Below, one piece after another: positions 11,348 through 22,081 of a stretch of 64,000 nt of DNA. The stretch comes from Turnera subulata (Eukaryota > Streptophyta > Magnoliopsida > Malpighiales > Passifloraceae). The stretch covers positions 122,221-186,220 of the forward strand of contig JAKUCV010003526.1 of NCBI GenBank assembly GCA_028386065.3, written 5' to 3'. Made by a program: the position numbers and the translations under genes. Below the pieces are notes generated by a model. It was given only the letters and a program-made list of their open reading frames with translations. It searched no databases and was not told the origin of the DNA. The stretch's first letter is position 1. Every line of letters starts with the position of its first letter.

Positions 11348-11902
11348 CTAAGCTAGAGACAGTTTACATTTCTTCCCTTTCCACAATTTAATGCTGTCTA
11401 CCGAAGCTAACAAATCACGAATAGTGTACGGAAACTCAGGTTGCTTAGCTTTAATCCAGGCCACTGCCCTTAGCAAGACAACATCAAACAACCTTTCCCA
11501 ATCCACTTCGACTCTATCAAAAATTTTCTTGTTCCTCCTAGCCAAATACTCCACAGGGTTGCACACCATATTTTCATCCATATTGATCTACTGGAATCTG
11601 AACCCGCCAACTCAGACCATTGCAAGAAACAATCTTCAATACTCCGCGGCATACACCATCGGATACCCCACCAGCAACACAATCTCATTCATAACCACCA
11701 AGAAACCTAGCAATGAATGAATAAATGATCTCGGGTTTCAACATCATCCAAACAGAAGGAACAAAAAGAATCCTCAATTCGTATTATGTTACGGTATAGT
11801 AAAGCATGTTTAGTAACAATACCATGACGAAAAGCCAACCACATAAAACACTCTACCTTTGGTGGAGCCAAGGCCAGCCAAACATTAGGCTTCAAATGTA
11901 GC
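11348..11902 (-). pseudogene. LINE-C ORF2 C-terminus (zf-RVT region and tail)
   Basis: The minus sequence begins with LAPPKVECFMWLAFRHGIVT, then C-F-C and ETRDHLFIHC, the hallmark of the zinc-binding domain downstream of RT in plant LINEs. It continues in shifting frames to a basic C-terminus ending at 11348, then a 3' UTR and the T run at 11208-11218. It adjoins the left end of LINE-B and forms one sequence with 15085-15414 on its other side. Several frameshifts make it non-functional. Confidence 0.78.
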
Positions 11903-11908
11903 ATAGAG

Positions 11909-14900
11909 TTTTTTTTTTTTGGTCTGAAAGGAGTTATCTCTTATTAATGAGGATATCAAAATACATCAGGTCTAGAAGGCCAAGTAATGCCCTGGGCGTC
12001 TTTTCTAAGTATATCCTGTACTACTAAAGGAGGGTTTTGCAGTACAGTAGGCCCCAAAACATGTTGGTATGCATCTTTAGCTATTCTATCAGCGCATTCA
12101 TTTACCAACCTGTTTACAAAGGAAATATGGACAGACCAGTCTTGTGCCAAGAGAGATTTGATTTCCCATATGAGGCTTTCTAGTTCCATTTCCGGGGGGA
12201 GGCCTGATGTGATCCACTCAATCGCAATCCAGGAGTCCACTTCAAGTTCGAGGAAGCGATACTGGAGGTTCCAAGCTAGTTTGAGGCCAGCCAACACACC
12301 CCAGAGTTCTGGTTGGAGAGGAGGATAGGAGCCAAGGTTCAGGCAGAAGCCTGTTATCCAGTCCCCATCAGAATTGCGCAAGACGCCCCCTGCTGCGGCC
12401 TTGTCTAATAGTGGGTTCATGGCCCCGTCCGTATTCAGCTTCACCCGCCCCTTAGGGGGAGGGGACCAAAATGTTAGTTTGGTCTGTTCAGGGGAGATTG
12501 AGCCAAGCATTTGAGTACGGAGAGTCAAGGATGTAGAAAATTCCTGGGCCAAAAGCTTGATAATTCTGACCAGTGCCGGCTCGGGCACAGCTTCTTGGTC
12601 AAATACAAATTGGTTCCTCCAGAGCCATATCTTCCAGCATGCAGTGGCAAATATCATAGACCACTCAAGCCCTTTGACTGTTTTCGATCGATTTTGGATG
12701 TTCTGTAGTAGCCAATCATGAGTGTTTAGGAGGAAGAAATCGGATTGGAACTTCATAGTATTCAAATCAAGCCAGATTTTTCTAGCAAAATGACAATCTC
12801 TAATGATGTGTAAGCATGATTCCTCGACACCAGGGCAACGAGGGCAAGCAGGATGATTAATAATATGGCGATAAAATCTGAGTTGATGGGTGATGAGCCT
12901 CTCATGACCGAGGAGCCATAGGAAAGAACAAATACGATGGGGTCCTCTCTACCTCCATACTGTCTTCCACAGCTTCTCAGGTTCACCATCTTGAGTTATT
13001 GAAAGGAGTACAGTTGCAGATTTGAGTGAGAAGGATCCCTTGGGTTCCAAGAACCATTTAAGTTTGTCAGGGCCTCTCCTTTCACAAGGAGGTAGTATTG
13101 CCTAGAGTTTCTGGGTGATATGTTGTGGAGGATTGGGTCCAACAATTCCCAGTTCCATGTACCTGTGTTCGCAACAAAGTCAACAATTGGGAGATCAACC
13201 CATTGTTGAGGGATCGGCTGCATGATTACATTACAAAGTTTAACACCAGGTTCAATCCAAGAGTCCCTCCAAAATCTCACTGTTCGCCCATCCCCAACAG
13301 ACCACCCCATCACATCATGAATTCGTGGCCAGACTTTGCAAATTGCTCGCCAGAGGGTGGAACCAGAAGAGAAGGATAGTTCATCAGGAATATCAGCATG
13401 ACCCTTAAAATATTTGGCTCGAATTACTTGTGCCCAAAGTTCGTTTGGTGATGAGATTAGTCGCCAGGCCAGTTTGAGCACCAGTGCATCATTGGTAGTC
13501 CTGTTGTTACGGATGCCAAGACCACCATGCTCCTTGGGTTGGCATACCGTCTCCCAATTTAGAGGGTGGATTTTTCGTTGGTCTGCCGAGCTGCCCCATA
13601 TGAAGTTACGGCAAACCCTGTCCAAGTTGTCACAGAGACTTCTAGGTAGGTAAGCGGTTTGCATGGAATATAAAGGGAGGGCCGAGAGGACAGATTTCGT
13701 AAGGGTGATCCGACCGGCGAGAGATAATTGGTTTGCTTTCCACCCGCTGAGTCAATTCTGCACCTTATCCAAAATGTGTGAATATGTTTCCTTGGTAATG
13801 CGTTGATGAATCAGTGGCACCCCAAGGTATTTACCCAGATTCTTGGTCACCTGAAACCCAAAAGCTTTGCCTAGATGTTTGGTTAGCTGTGAGGGAGTGT
13901 TCTTCGAACAAAACAGCTTGGGTTTTGATTGACTGACTCATTGTCCCGACATGGCACAAAAATTATTGAGGCAGCTCGTGATCACATTGACTTGATCGAT
14001 CTTCGCTTCAGCAAAAAGGACCAGGTCGTCCGCAAAAAAGACATGCGATAACCTAGGCCCGTTTCGGTTGAGAAATATAGGAGTCCATCTACCTACATCA
14101 ACTTCGGCTTGGATGAGGTGACCCAAGCGCTCCAAACATAAAACAAATATGTAAGGAGAGATGGGGTCGCCTTGTCTTATTCCCCTTGATGGATGGATGG
14201 TAGATGTTTTATCGCCATTTAAAGCCACCTGCATAGAGGGAGTGGATATACAGTTCATAATCAATAAAGGCCAATTTTAAGGTAGCTTTCTTGGCAAGCC
14301 TATGGCATTTAAGGTATCCTCAATAAAGGCCCAATGGAGTCTATCATAGGCCTTTTCAAGGTATCCTCATTGTGTGCATTGCCTCTTGCAAAATCACAAT
14401 GTTGTTGGTGATTTGTCTACCAGGGACAAAGCTGCACTGGGTAGGTGCGACAAGTGAGGGGAGGATGGGCTTGATACGCTCTACAATTATCTTCGTCAGG
14501 AGTTTGTAGATGACATTACAGAGTCCAATTGGCCTGAACTGTGAGGGATGGTTCGGCACAGGTACTTTGGGAATTAAGACCACCAAAGTTTTATTTGTAT
14601 CAGCATTCTAGTAGTTCTGTTCGAATACCCTCTTTGCAAATTGGTATACACTATCACCCACTATATTCCATTGAGATTGAAAGAATCTGGCATGGAGTCC
14701 ATCTGGTCCCGGCGCTTTAAGTGGACCAATTTGGTGGAGACAGTGTTTAACCTCTTCCAACGAAATAGGGCCATCTAGGGACTGGAGGGTCTCTGTCGAA
14801 ATTGTGGGAAAACTGGCAGCTATCAGAAACTGTTTCCGATCAGGAGTGTCTTCGGTGAAGAGATTTTGGAAATGGTCTAAAGTGACTTGCATCATGGCCG

Positions 14901-15084
14901 CATGGTCAGCTTGAGTAACTCCATTAGAATCTTTAAGTGCAGATATCTTGTTCTTCCTTCCGTGGATGAGAGTTGAATTGTGGAAGTAATTTGTATTTTT
15001 ATCCCCGGCCACAATCCATTTGCATCTGGATTTTTGATACCAGAGCAGTTCTTCCTGTGCTAAGACCACATCAAGTTCCTGTGT
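11909..15084 (-). mobile_element. LINE-B, 5'-truncated LINE inserted in LINE-C
   Basis: A T run at 11909-11920 is the poly(A) tail of a minus-strand LINE. The 5' end at about 15084 falls in the linker between endonuclease and RT, a usual 5' truncation. The flanks share ATAGAG (11903-11908 and 15085-15090), extended to G-Y-ATAGAG with one mismatch. Removing LINE-B rejoins LINE-C sequence on both sides. Confidence 0.85.
11956..15084 (-). pseudogene. LINE-B ORF2: RT, zf-RVT and RNase H, many breaks
   Basis: Read from 15084 downward. First comes the pre-RT linker with LWYQKSRCKWIVAGDKNTNYF. RT follows with RPIGLCNVIYKLLTKI (near 14530), QGDPISPYIFVL and FADDLVLFAE (near 14020). The post-RT region has GGLGIRNNRTTNDALVLKLAW and VGDGRTVRFWRDSW (12996-13664). 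A Cys/His region follows (12762-12989), then a C-terminal RNase H (11956-12765) with LNTDGAMNP, ELWGVL and LELEVDSW. ORF2 performs target-primed reverse transcription; the RNase H domain occurs in one clade of plant L1 elements. Endonuclease is absent through 5' truncation, and at least five frameshifts or stops split the rest. Confidence 0.88.
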
Positions 15085-15414
15085 ATAGAGCTTTTTGTAA
15101 ACAAAGACAAATACATATCCTTTACAGAATATTACCGCTCTTTGTTCCGAGACAAGACCCACGCATCCGTTTTTCTATCACAAAGTTTGACACCAGAGAG
15201 CTTGTTGTTAATAATTTCCACTTCCCTTCCTCCCAAGAGAAAAGATGTCTTTCACATTGTATATTTACTAACCAACATCCATTGACAAGCAAAATTACAT
15301 CTCTTACCACAACATCCTTGTGGGTAGCAATGATGAAGAGCTTGGGTGTGACTCTTTTAGGATCTCATCATTAAGCCACCTGTTATGCCAAAACTGCCAT
15401 CTTGATCCATCCCC
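15085..15414 (-). pseudogene. LINE-C ORF2 segment between LINE-B and the Athila insertion
   Basis: On the minus strand this encodes GDGSRWQFWHNRWLNDE and, further on, W..-NIQCERHLFSWEEGKW. These are the GDGS..FW..W and following motifs between RT and the zinc-binding domain of plant LINEs. The left of the domain (RT) lies at 28573 and above, beyond Athila, and the right at 11348-11902, beyond LINE-B. This continuity is the main evidence that all three stretches are one LINE. Confidence 0.75.
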
Positions 15415-15419
15415 TAGTT

Positions 15420-17477
15420 TGATGCGTGTGCTATCCTGCAAGTGCACAGGGTTGTTGTAGTACTTAAATCAAGGTCGTATCCACAGGGACTGGGTTGAAT
15501 CTGTTCTCCTTTAATTTCGGACAAACTAGACTTGAAAACAATTAAACAAGAGTGGATTGGATGATTAATGATTAAAACTAAAAATGAGCAGTAAGGTAAA
15601 TATAACAGCAATCTAAACGAGGAAGAGATCAGAAATGGTGAGTTCTTAGGCATCCGGGGTCCACATGTCCTGATTTATGCTTATAAATTGCTCAACAGCA
15701 TCATCACAGGCTGAGCCTGTGGATGAGGCTGTGACTAATTAGATGTCTTGTCGGGGCTCCCAACCTAAGGAACTATCAACGGCTTTCGATCTTATTAATA
15801 GTTCCTTAAGCTTTCATCTACCCCCTGTCACTAGAGTAGACGTCCACTTAAGGATGAGGTTCAATGTTGGTGCAAATTCCCACAGTCTCTCCCTACCTTC
15901 TTTCGAATGTCTAAGGAGTGAAGGCTGACTATTATAGGTCTAGCACTCCTGGCTTCTCCTTTCGGTCCTTCACCAGGCTACTACTAAACTAAGAATATGC
16001 TACCCAATAATCAATCAAGAATCAAACTAGGAGTTGTGTTATCTCTTGACTATACTGTCACGGAATGAGGTTGTGCTGGGCACAGCATGATGCTGTTGAC
16101 AGCAAGGGAGTCAATTATAAGATTGGTTCTTGCAGGTGCTCTCAACCTATACTGCACCCATTTGCTTTCGCTCGCAGGTGCCTCTCATGGTTCTCATCTT
16201 CCATGTGCTCTCGCATTGGTCAAACTCAGGGGATTAAAATTGGTGTTGAGGCTAATTCCTCAATTAGTTTCGATCCTCGACACAAGCTAAAAACTAAGAG
16301 TTTGGTTGTTGTTGTTCTAGTAGCTATGGTTTCTCCTTTCTGTCCCTCACCTAGCTACCTGTGCTCATGCATGGGTTTGATCAGAACCTAGACATGGAGA
16401 AGGTTCTCAACAACTAATGCAAGAAAAAAGGTTAAGAACATGAGCAATTTATTTAGCAAAAACCGAGTACATGCTTCCCCCTTCAACCTAAGAAGGGGTT
16501 GTTTAGTTCATAATCAAGGTTACAGAAACAATGGAAGAATGGATTGGCCTCGTGTTTGTGAACAAACTAGAGGTTAGGGACGACACGGTTTCTGCCCAGA
16601 AAGGCTGCAGAACCGTGATTTCCCTTGGATCCTTGGTTCTGCTGGGTCCCACCTCTGTTCTATGAATTCTGTAAGTTGAGGTGTGTCTTCGTCGATGGGA
16701 TTCCCCCTTTTCGTGTCTTCTTCCTTCCTCTTTTGTAGGTGCAGCTCTCCTGTTCTTCTTCCTCCCAACTTGCTGGAAAGTATGGGCGTTCAGTTTTCCA
16801 GCGTGTGTTGTCAGGACAGGAGTGATGGGCAGTAAGTTGATTGGTGGATTGTAAGTTCCAAGGTGCTCCTTTGCAGAAGATAATTTTTTTTTTCTTTTTA
16901 AGGTAGATTCCCTCTGAGTGGCATGTGCCCATTCCTTTTTCCCTGGAAAGTGCTTTGGGAAGTCAGGAGAATGTTTGTTTATGTTGGTGGAGCAGGTGGT
17001 ACAAGTGGTGCAAATTTAATATTCCTTCTGCGATGTCTGGGTTTGCAGGGCGCACAGGCTGATGCTGTTGCAGTTCTTCTCCAACTTTCCTTTCGATTGA
17101 CTTCTGCTTCTTCTGTCGATGATGAGGTGTCATGAGGACTTCTTAGATCAAAGTTAGGGAAACGATATTCAGTGGAAATTTTGTGATTTGAACGTGGTTT
17201 GAGGCCTTCAATTGGATTCTCGATGAACAACAGCCTCAGAGACAGTCTCAAGGGTTCTGCAACAGGCTCATGTTGTGGCTGATGCTGTATCTTCACATTC
17301 TTCAATAAAATCCTCTTAAATTAATTGAAATGCACCTGAAATCACTAATCATACAGTAAGGGATGGAAATTGGAGGAATATAGTGGAATATTGCATAGGA
17401 GGCATATAATCATAATGAATTTAGAACAATTTGCATCCAAAATTATGCCCTAAACTATGCATATTTCACATGCGTCA
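15420..17477 (-). repeat. Athila 3' LTR, long form (2058 bp)
   Basis: On the plus strand it reads TGATGCGTG...TGCGTCA. It matches the LTR at 27439-28567 except for about 930 extra bases at roughly 16457-17388, absent from the other LTR. It contains a copy of the dispersed palindrome CAGGCTGAGCCTG (15707-15719). Open frames inside are incidental. Confidence 0.92.
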
Positions 17478-17500
17478 AAATACCCCAAACTGAAAATTTT
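17478..17500 (-). other. Athila polypurine-like tract next to the 3' LTR
   Basis: The minus strand just before the LTR start reads cagtttggggtatttt. It is a weak purine tract at the position expected for plus-strand priming. The phrase taccccaaactgaaa recurs at about 18832 and 18969. Confidence 0.5.
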
Positions 17501-19048
17501 GCTTGTCCTCAAGCAATCAGAAAAAGAAAAGAAGGCATGATTTTGGAAAGAAGTAAGGGCAGTTTCAATGCATCCAAATTTTTGTCGGGTTTCTCCCATG
17601 TGACGCCTTAATTTAGGAATCCTCTTTTTTTCTTTTAAAACTGCATCAACTCAAATCAAATTACTTGTCAGTGGTTTCTGTAATACAAATTTACAGGGAT
17701 AATCTTGCAACTAACCTCCAATCATCTGTCGTCAAAGGGATCCTGCCAGAATCATTTTTTTCGGGAAGTGAAAAACATTACCTCATATGCAGACCCATCA
17801 TCCCTTTTCTCCACTAATGTGCAACAGTCATCAAGCAAGGATCTCCAGGACTTTTCTATGCTGTACCGAGGTTAGGGTGATGGTTGTCAATGGATGGTGG
17901 ATGGGTTGAGCAAATGTTGGTGGCCTGTGAACTTGAAACCTACAGTTTAATTTGTGAACAGTCTGAGGCTGTATAGGGACTGTTTGATTCCGTACCCCTT
18001 GAGTTTTCATGCTGCCCAGAGGCTAAATATAACCTCTTGCTTGAGAAGGAGTCTAATTCACAAAACGTTTCTTTTCTCCTCATTTCTCCTTCCCATGTTT
18101 TTCTTTTCTTCGCCGGCTGCCTTATTTTGTTCCTTTCTCTCCTTTTTTTTTTTATTGTTGCAGCTGGGAAGAGAGCAGTACAAGATGTGTGGTAACATTC
18201 CGGGTATGTATTTGTTAAGTGCAAACAGCCTCAGATGCTTGGTAGGATTGAATCTTGTTCACAGACTCATCAACAGGATGAGGCTGTTGGAATAGAATTG
18301 TGCCTTAGCACATGATGGCCCCTGTCTTGGCTTCAAGTGGCTGAGGTGAGGTGAAACAGGGTGAAGGAATAAATTAGGGCCATCCTAGTTGGCTCAAATG
18401 GGGTTGCAACGGATTGAAAAGTGTGGTATGAATTTATGTGGTCTGTTCGGTATGCAGAAGATGGCCTAGATCCCTTCCTTGCTTGGAGAACTCTTACTTG
18501 TATTTTACCTTGACAGGGATAAGGATCTGTTCTGAAGGTAGACAGGCTGAGCCTGTGGCATTTTGAAAACCATTTAGCAGGATTCTTCTTATCTGACAGA
18601 TTCATGGAGTGCAAATGTTTGATTATGCCTATTCTGCTTGTTTTGGAAATGAGACAAGTCCTGAGATTAGAGTATGAGCAGAATTAAATAGAAAAAATCG
18701 AAGATGCATAAATATAAGGACAGGCTCACACTGTGGAGAAGCAAAATGAAAAATAGATAAGCATTTGAATTTGCATTGAATTAATCAGAAAAATACAGAA
18801 GGCATAAAATGGCATTTGCACCCTAAAATACCCCAAACTGAAAACTTGCAGTGTCCTCACTGCTGAAACTAAACAGAAAAAAGGTGTAATGCCACAACAA
18901 AGACAAGCAAAATTAAAAACATTACCGAAATTTAAAGACAAGGGTCTAATGCTAAACATAAAGATAAATACCCCAAACTGAAAGTTGTATCCTATGTGGT
19001 AGGGGTTAGACATCCTAAAACTAGCCTAGAGGTGCTGAAATGGTGGAG
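17501..19048 (-). other. Athila non-coding stretch between post-pol ORF and 3' LTR
   Basis: No convincing frame. It contains several copies or half copies of the CAGGCTSAGCCTG motif (perfect at 18543-18555) and GAGGCTGT-type half sites (near 17968, 18212, 18272, 18722). Confidence 0.55.
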
Positions 19049-21111
19049 TTAGCGGCGTTGGCGCTTGTTGCTGGATGGTGGAGGTCCTGCCTGTGGTGGC
19101 CGCATCAGTGCACGTGCCATATTCATCAAATTAGTTAGGGTTTCGGTTATTTGCACGTGCTGGGCCATGTACTGGCTATGGAAGTCACTCATGGCTCTGC
19201 CTTGGGTCTATGTGATGCCGCGCACCTCCGTGATACCCCTGTTAAGGTGTGTGCGTGCTTCTCCCAAAGAGGAGGTCAGGAACATCTCTTGGGCAGTAAT
19301 GCTCTCCTGGAGGTGCTGCAAGCGTTCTCCATGAGCAGCCAGGGTCTATTGGATGCGGGTTTGGTTCTAAAGGACGGGGAGGATTTGCTGCCCAATCCAA
19401 TCCTGCATCTGCTCAAAGATATCCAGCACCTGGTCTCGAGTTTCAGCATGTGGCTGTGCTTGTTGTGCGGCGGGCTCCTGGGGCTGTACAGGGTCATGTT
19501 CTTCCGGTCCTTGAAGCTGTGGTGCATCTTCTTGTTCTTCAGCCACAGTATCAGGCTGTTCCTGGCTATTCTCCTGAGGCTGTGAGGCGGGTAGGTGCAT
19601 CCTATTGAGGATGCCTCGGTCGATCCAGACGGTTCCACTAACCAACTCAAAACGATGCAGGGGAAGGTGGAAATGGCGTGCAATCCTTGTGATAATGCCG
19701 GCGCCTGGAAGGTCTGGTGCCATCCTTTATGTGATGAACCTTCGAAGGATGAAGGCGCCGGTGTTGAGGGGTTGGCGGTGCACCATACACCAGAGGATGA
19801 ACAGCTCCTCATGTTGAACAGCCAAGCGACTCCTGTTTCTATCGTAGATGCTGTGGGACAGGAAGTGCTGTATGATGCGCAGTGTGCGGCTACGGAATGA
19901 TGTGGCTGAACTGGTGGAGGTGTTGTATCCGTGGTCAGTGGAGATGTCATTCCAAAACTCCTCCGCGGCAAAGTCGGCTGGCCTCTCTTGGTATCCTTCA
20001 TTTGGTAGCCTGAGTATCTGATTCAACTAGGCAACGTTGAGAACCCTGTTCTCGTTGCCCAGACAGAATCGTGCTGTGCCAGGCTCCTGGTCCTGTGGGG
20101 GCTGGTAGGAGAGCGAATTGAAGAATTCGCAGGTTAGGTCAGCGTAGGTGGGCTCTCCAAGTGTGGCAAACAGCAACCACCCTACTGGTTAGAGGAATCG
20201 GCGCACGCCATTCCTGGCCCCAATGGCTCTGAGTGCATCCATATCCAGCCACCGGCTGACAAGCACTGTCTGGGTCTGTGCGAATGCCCAGGCTCATCGG
20301 TGGCTGGCGTTTGCGGGTTGGAAGGTGAAGCGCTAAGTAGGGGGCGGCGTGTCCTCTGCCTCGTCGTCCCCTTGTTCCTCGTTGTCTTCCTCCTCTGTCT
20401 CTGCTTCATTGGTGGGCGGTGGTGTGGGTGGTGCTCGAGGGCGATCCTGGTTTTGCTTGGATTGCTCCTCGTTATTTGTTTGCGGTGGAGAGGGTTGTGT
20501 GCGGCGAGATGAGGCGGTGGCCGTGGTGGTGGAGCGGGTCCGTGGTCGTTTTGGTGGTCGGAAAACGGTTGTAGGTGTTGAGTGTGTAGATGGTTGGGGT
20601 TCAGTGAAGTCGATGATTTCGGTGTCGTCTGTGACTGCGCGCTTGTTTAAGCGCATTGGAGGGGTGGGTGTGGTCTCATCTTCAGGTTGGGGGTCGAGGT
20701 TGAGGTCGATGGCGATGATGGTGCCAGAGGTTTGTGTTTGCAGGCGTGTGCGGCGGTATTGTTGTGTTGGGGCGGTTTTATTGGTCTCTGGTGTAGTTTG
20801 GGTGTTGGTTTCGGAAGAGGTTGGAGGTGCAGGAAGGGCGAGTAAGGTGGGGGGTGGTGTGGCGGTGGTAGGTGGGTATAATTGGGCGAAGGCGGTGATG
20901 AGTTCGTGTGGGGGGGGAGGTCAGGGTGTAGTTGGCGTGTTGGTAGGATGGGGAATGGTGGCAGTGGTGGTGGGTTGATGTGGAGAGGACGGTGGACGAT
21001 TTGGAAAAGGGGGCAGGTGATACGAAAAGGGAAGGTGATGGTGGTGATGATATCAGGGTTAGAGGAGGAGGGTGGAGGATTGGGTGTGTTGTTGTTGTTG
21101 GTGTTGGCCAT
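19049..21111 (-). pseudogene. Athila post-pol ORF (ATHILA ORF1/env-like position)
   Basis: The minus frame starts at ATG 21111 (MANTNNNN), with a Pro/Ser/Thr-rich N-terminus. A run of eight C on the minus strand near 20911 appears to shift it into a second frame, which then stays coherent to TAA 19049-19051. That frame holds an acidic, proline-rich region, a basic nuclear-localisation-like stretch PPKRPRTR, and a globular part (EEFWNDIS, HEELFILWCMVHRQPLN, about 19730-20026). The globular part resembles the retrotransposon ORF-1 family of Athila elements. At least eight in-frame stops interrupt it between 20335 and 19210. Its length, about 690 codons, suits the extra ORF that Athila carries after pol, whose function is unsettled. 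Family assignment is from memory of its general features. Confidence 0.6.
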
Positions 21112-22081
21112 GGTTGAGTGGGGAAGATGTTGGGAGTGATGGTTGTGGACGAAGGGTGCAGCGGCAGATTTCTGGAGGAGGAAGATGAAGTAGAGAAGGG
21201 AAGGGTAAGGGTTGTCATTTATAGGCAATTAATGCCTGTTCAGGGACGTTGAGAGGATGGGAATATGAAGGGTTATGTCTGCTGGTAATGATTTGTTGCC
21301 ACCCAAAGTGTCAGTTATGTGCCCCCTTTTGGTAGAGTGTTATATCCTTTGGCATGGATGGGAGAAGGAATAATCCTACCGGGTAATTGTGTTATGATAT
21401 GTTTAGGGCAAAACTTCCTTATTATCTATTGCTCTGGGCAGAAGGGTTGCAACAGGCTGAGCCTGTTGCTCATGCTGTCCCAGTTTTAGAGTTAGTGTGC
21501 GCAAGAGGAAGTTTTTCAGTAGAGAACCTATTCCTAGTCCTACCTATTAGGATCTTCCCTAATTCTAGAGATTCTCTAAACGCAAGAGATTATCAAATGA
21601 GGTGTTAGGGTATTGTGGAAGTTCATCACAGGCTCAGCCTGTGCAAGCCTAAAGAAATCTTTTTGCAAGGAAGTGGTGAAAGCTTATCATAAAAAAGGGT
21701 TTAGAAGGACTTCCCTGACGGATCTCTGACTCTGTGATTCCCTTTTTCATCAAATTTCAGCACCTGACAGAATAAAAACAAAAGAAACACACAAAAATAA
21801 CAAAAATACCTAAATGAAAAGCAAAAGAAATTGAAAATTTACCGCACTTGGTGTTACCCAAGTGTGTGCTTCTTTAATGTCTTTTAGCTGGACTCCATCT
21901 TGCTTTGCTAGGTGGGAGGTGGATCATGGAGCACCTGAGTCTCTTAATACTCATCGGTCCTTGTGTGATACAGCTTCAGTCTGTGCCCGTTAACCTTGAA
22001 TAGTTGTGTTTTCTCATTGTGCATTTCTACAGCCCTATGAGGGTAACAACATGACACTGTGAAGGGGCAAGACCTTCTTGA
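21112..22081 (-). other. Athila spacer between pol and the post-pol ORF
   Basis: No conserved frame. It carries two perfect copies of the dispersed palindrome, at 21453-21465 (GAG centre) and 21629-21641 (CAG centre). Confidence 0.55.

Noticed and set aside
20647..21228. Pro-rich 193- and 146-codon minus frames as separate proteins
   Set aside because: Overlapping frames through the same low-complexity sequence. Only the ATG at 21111 that connects to the post-pol frame was kept as the start.
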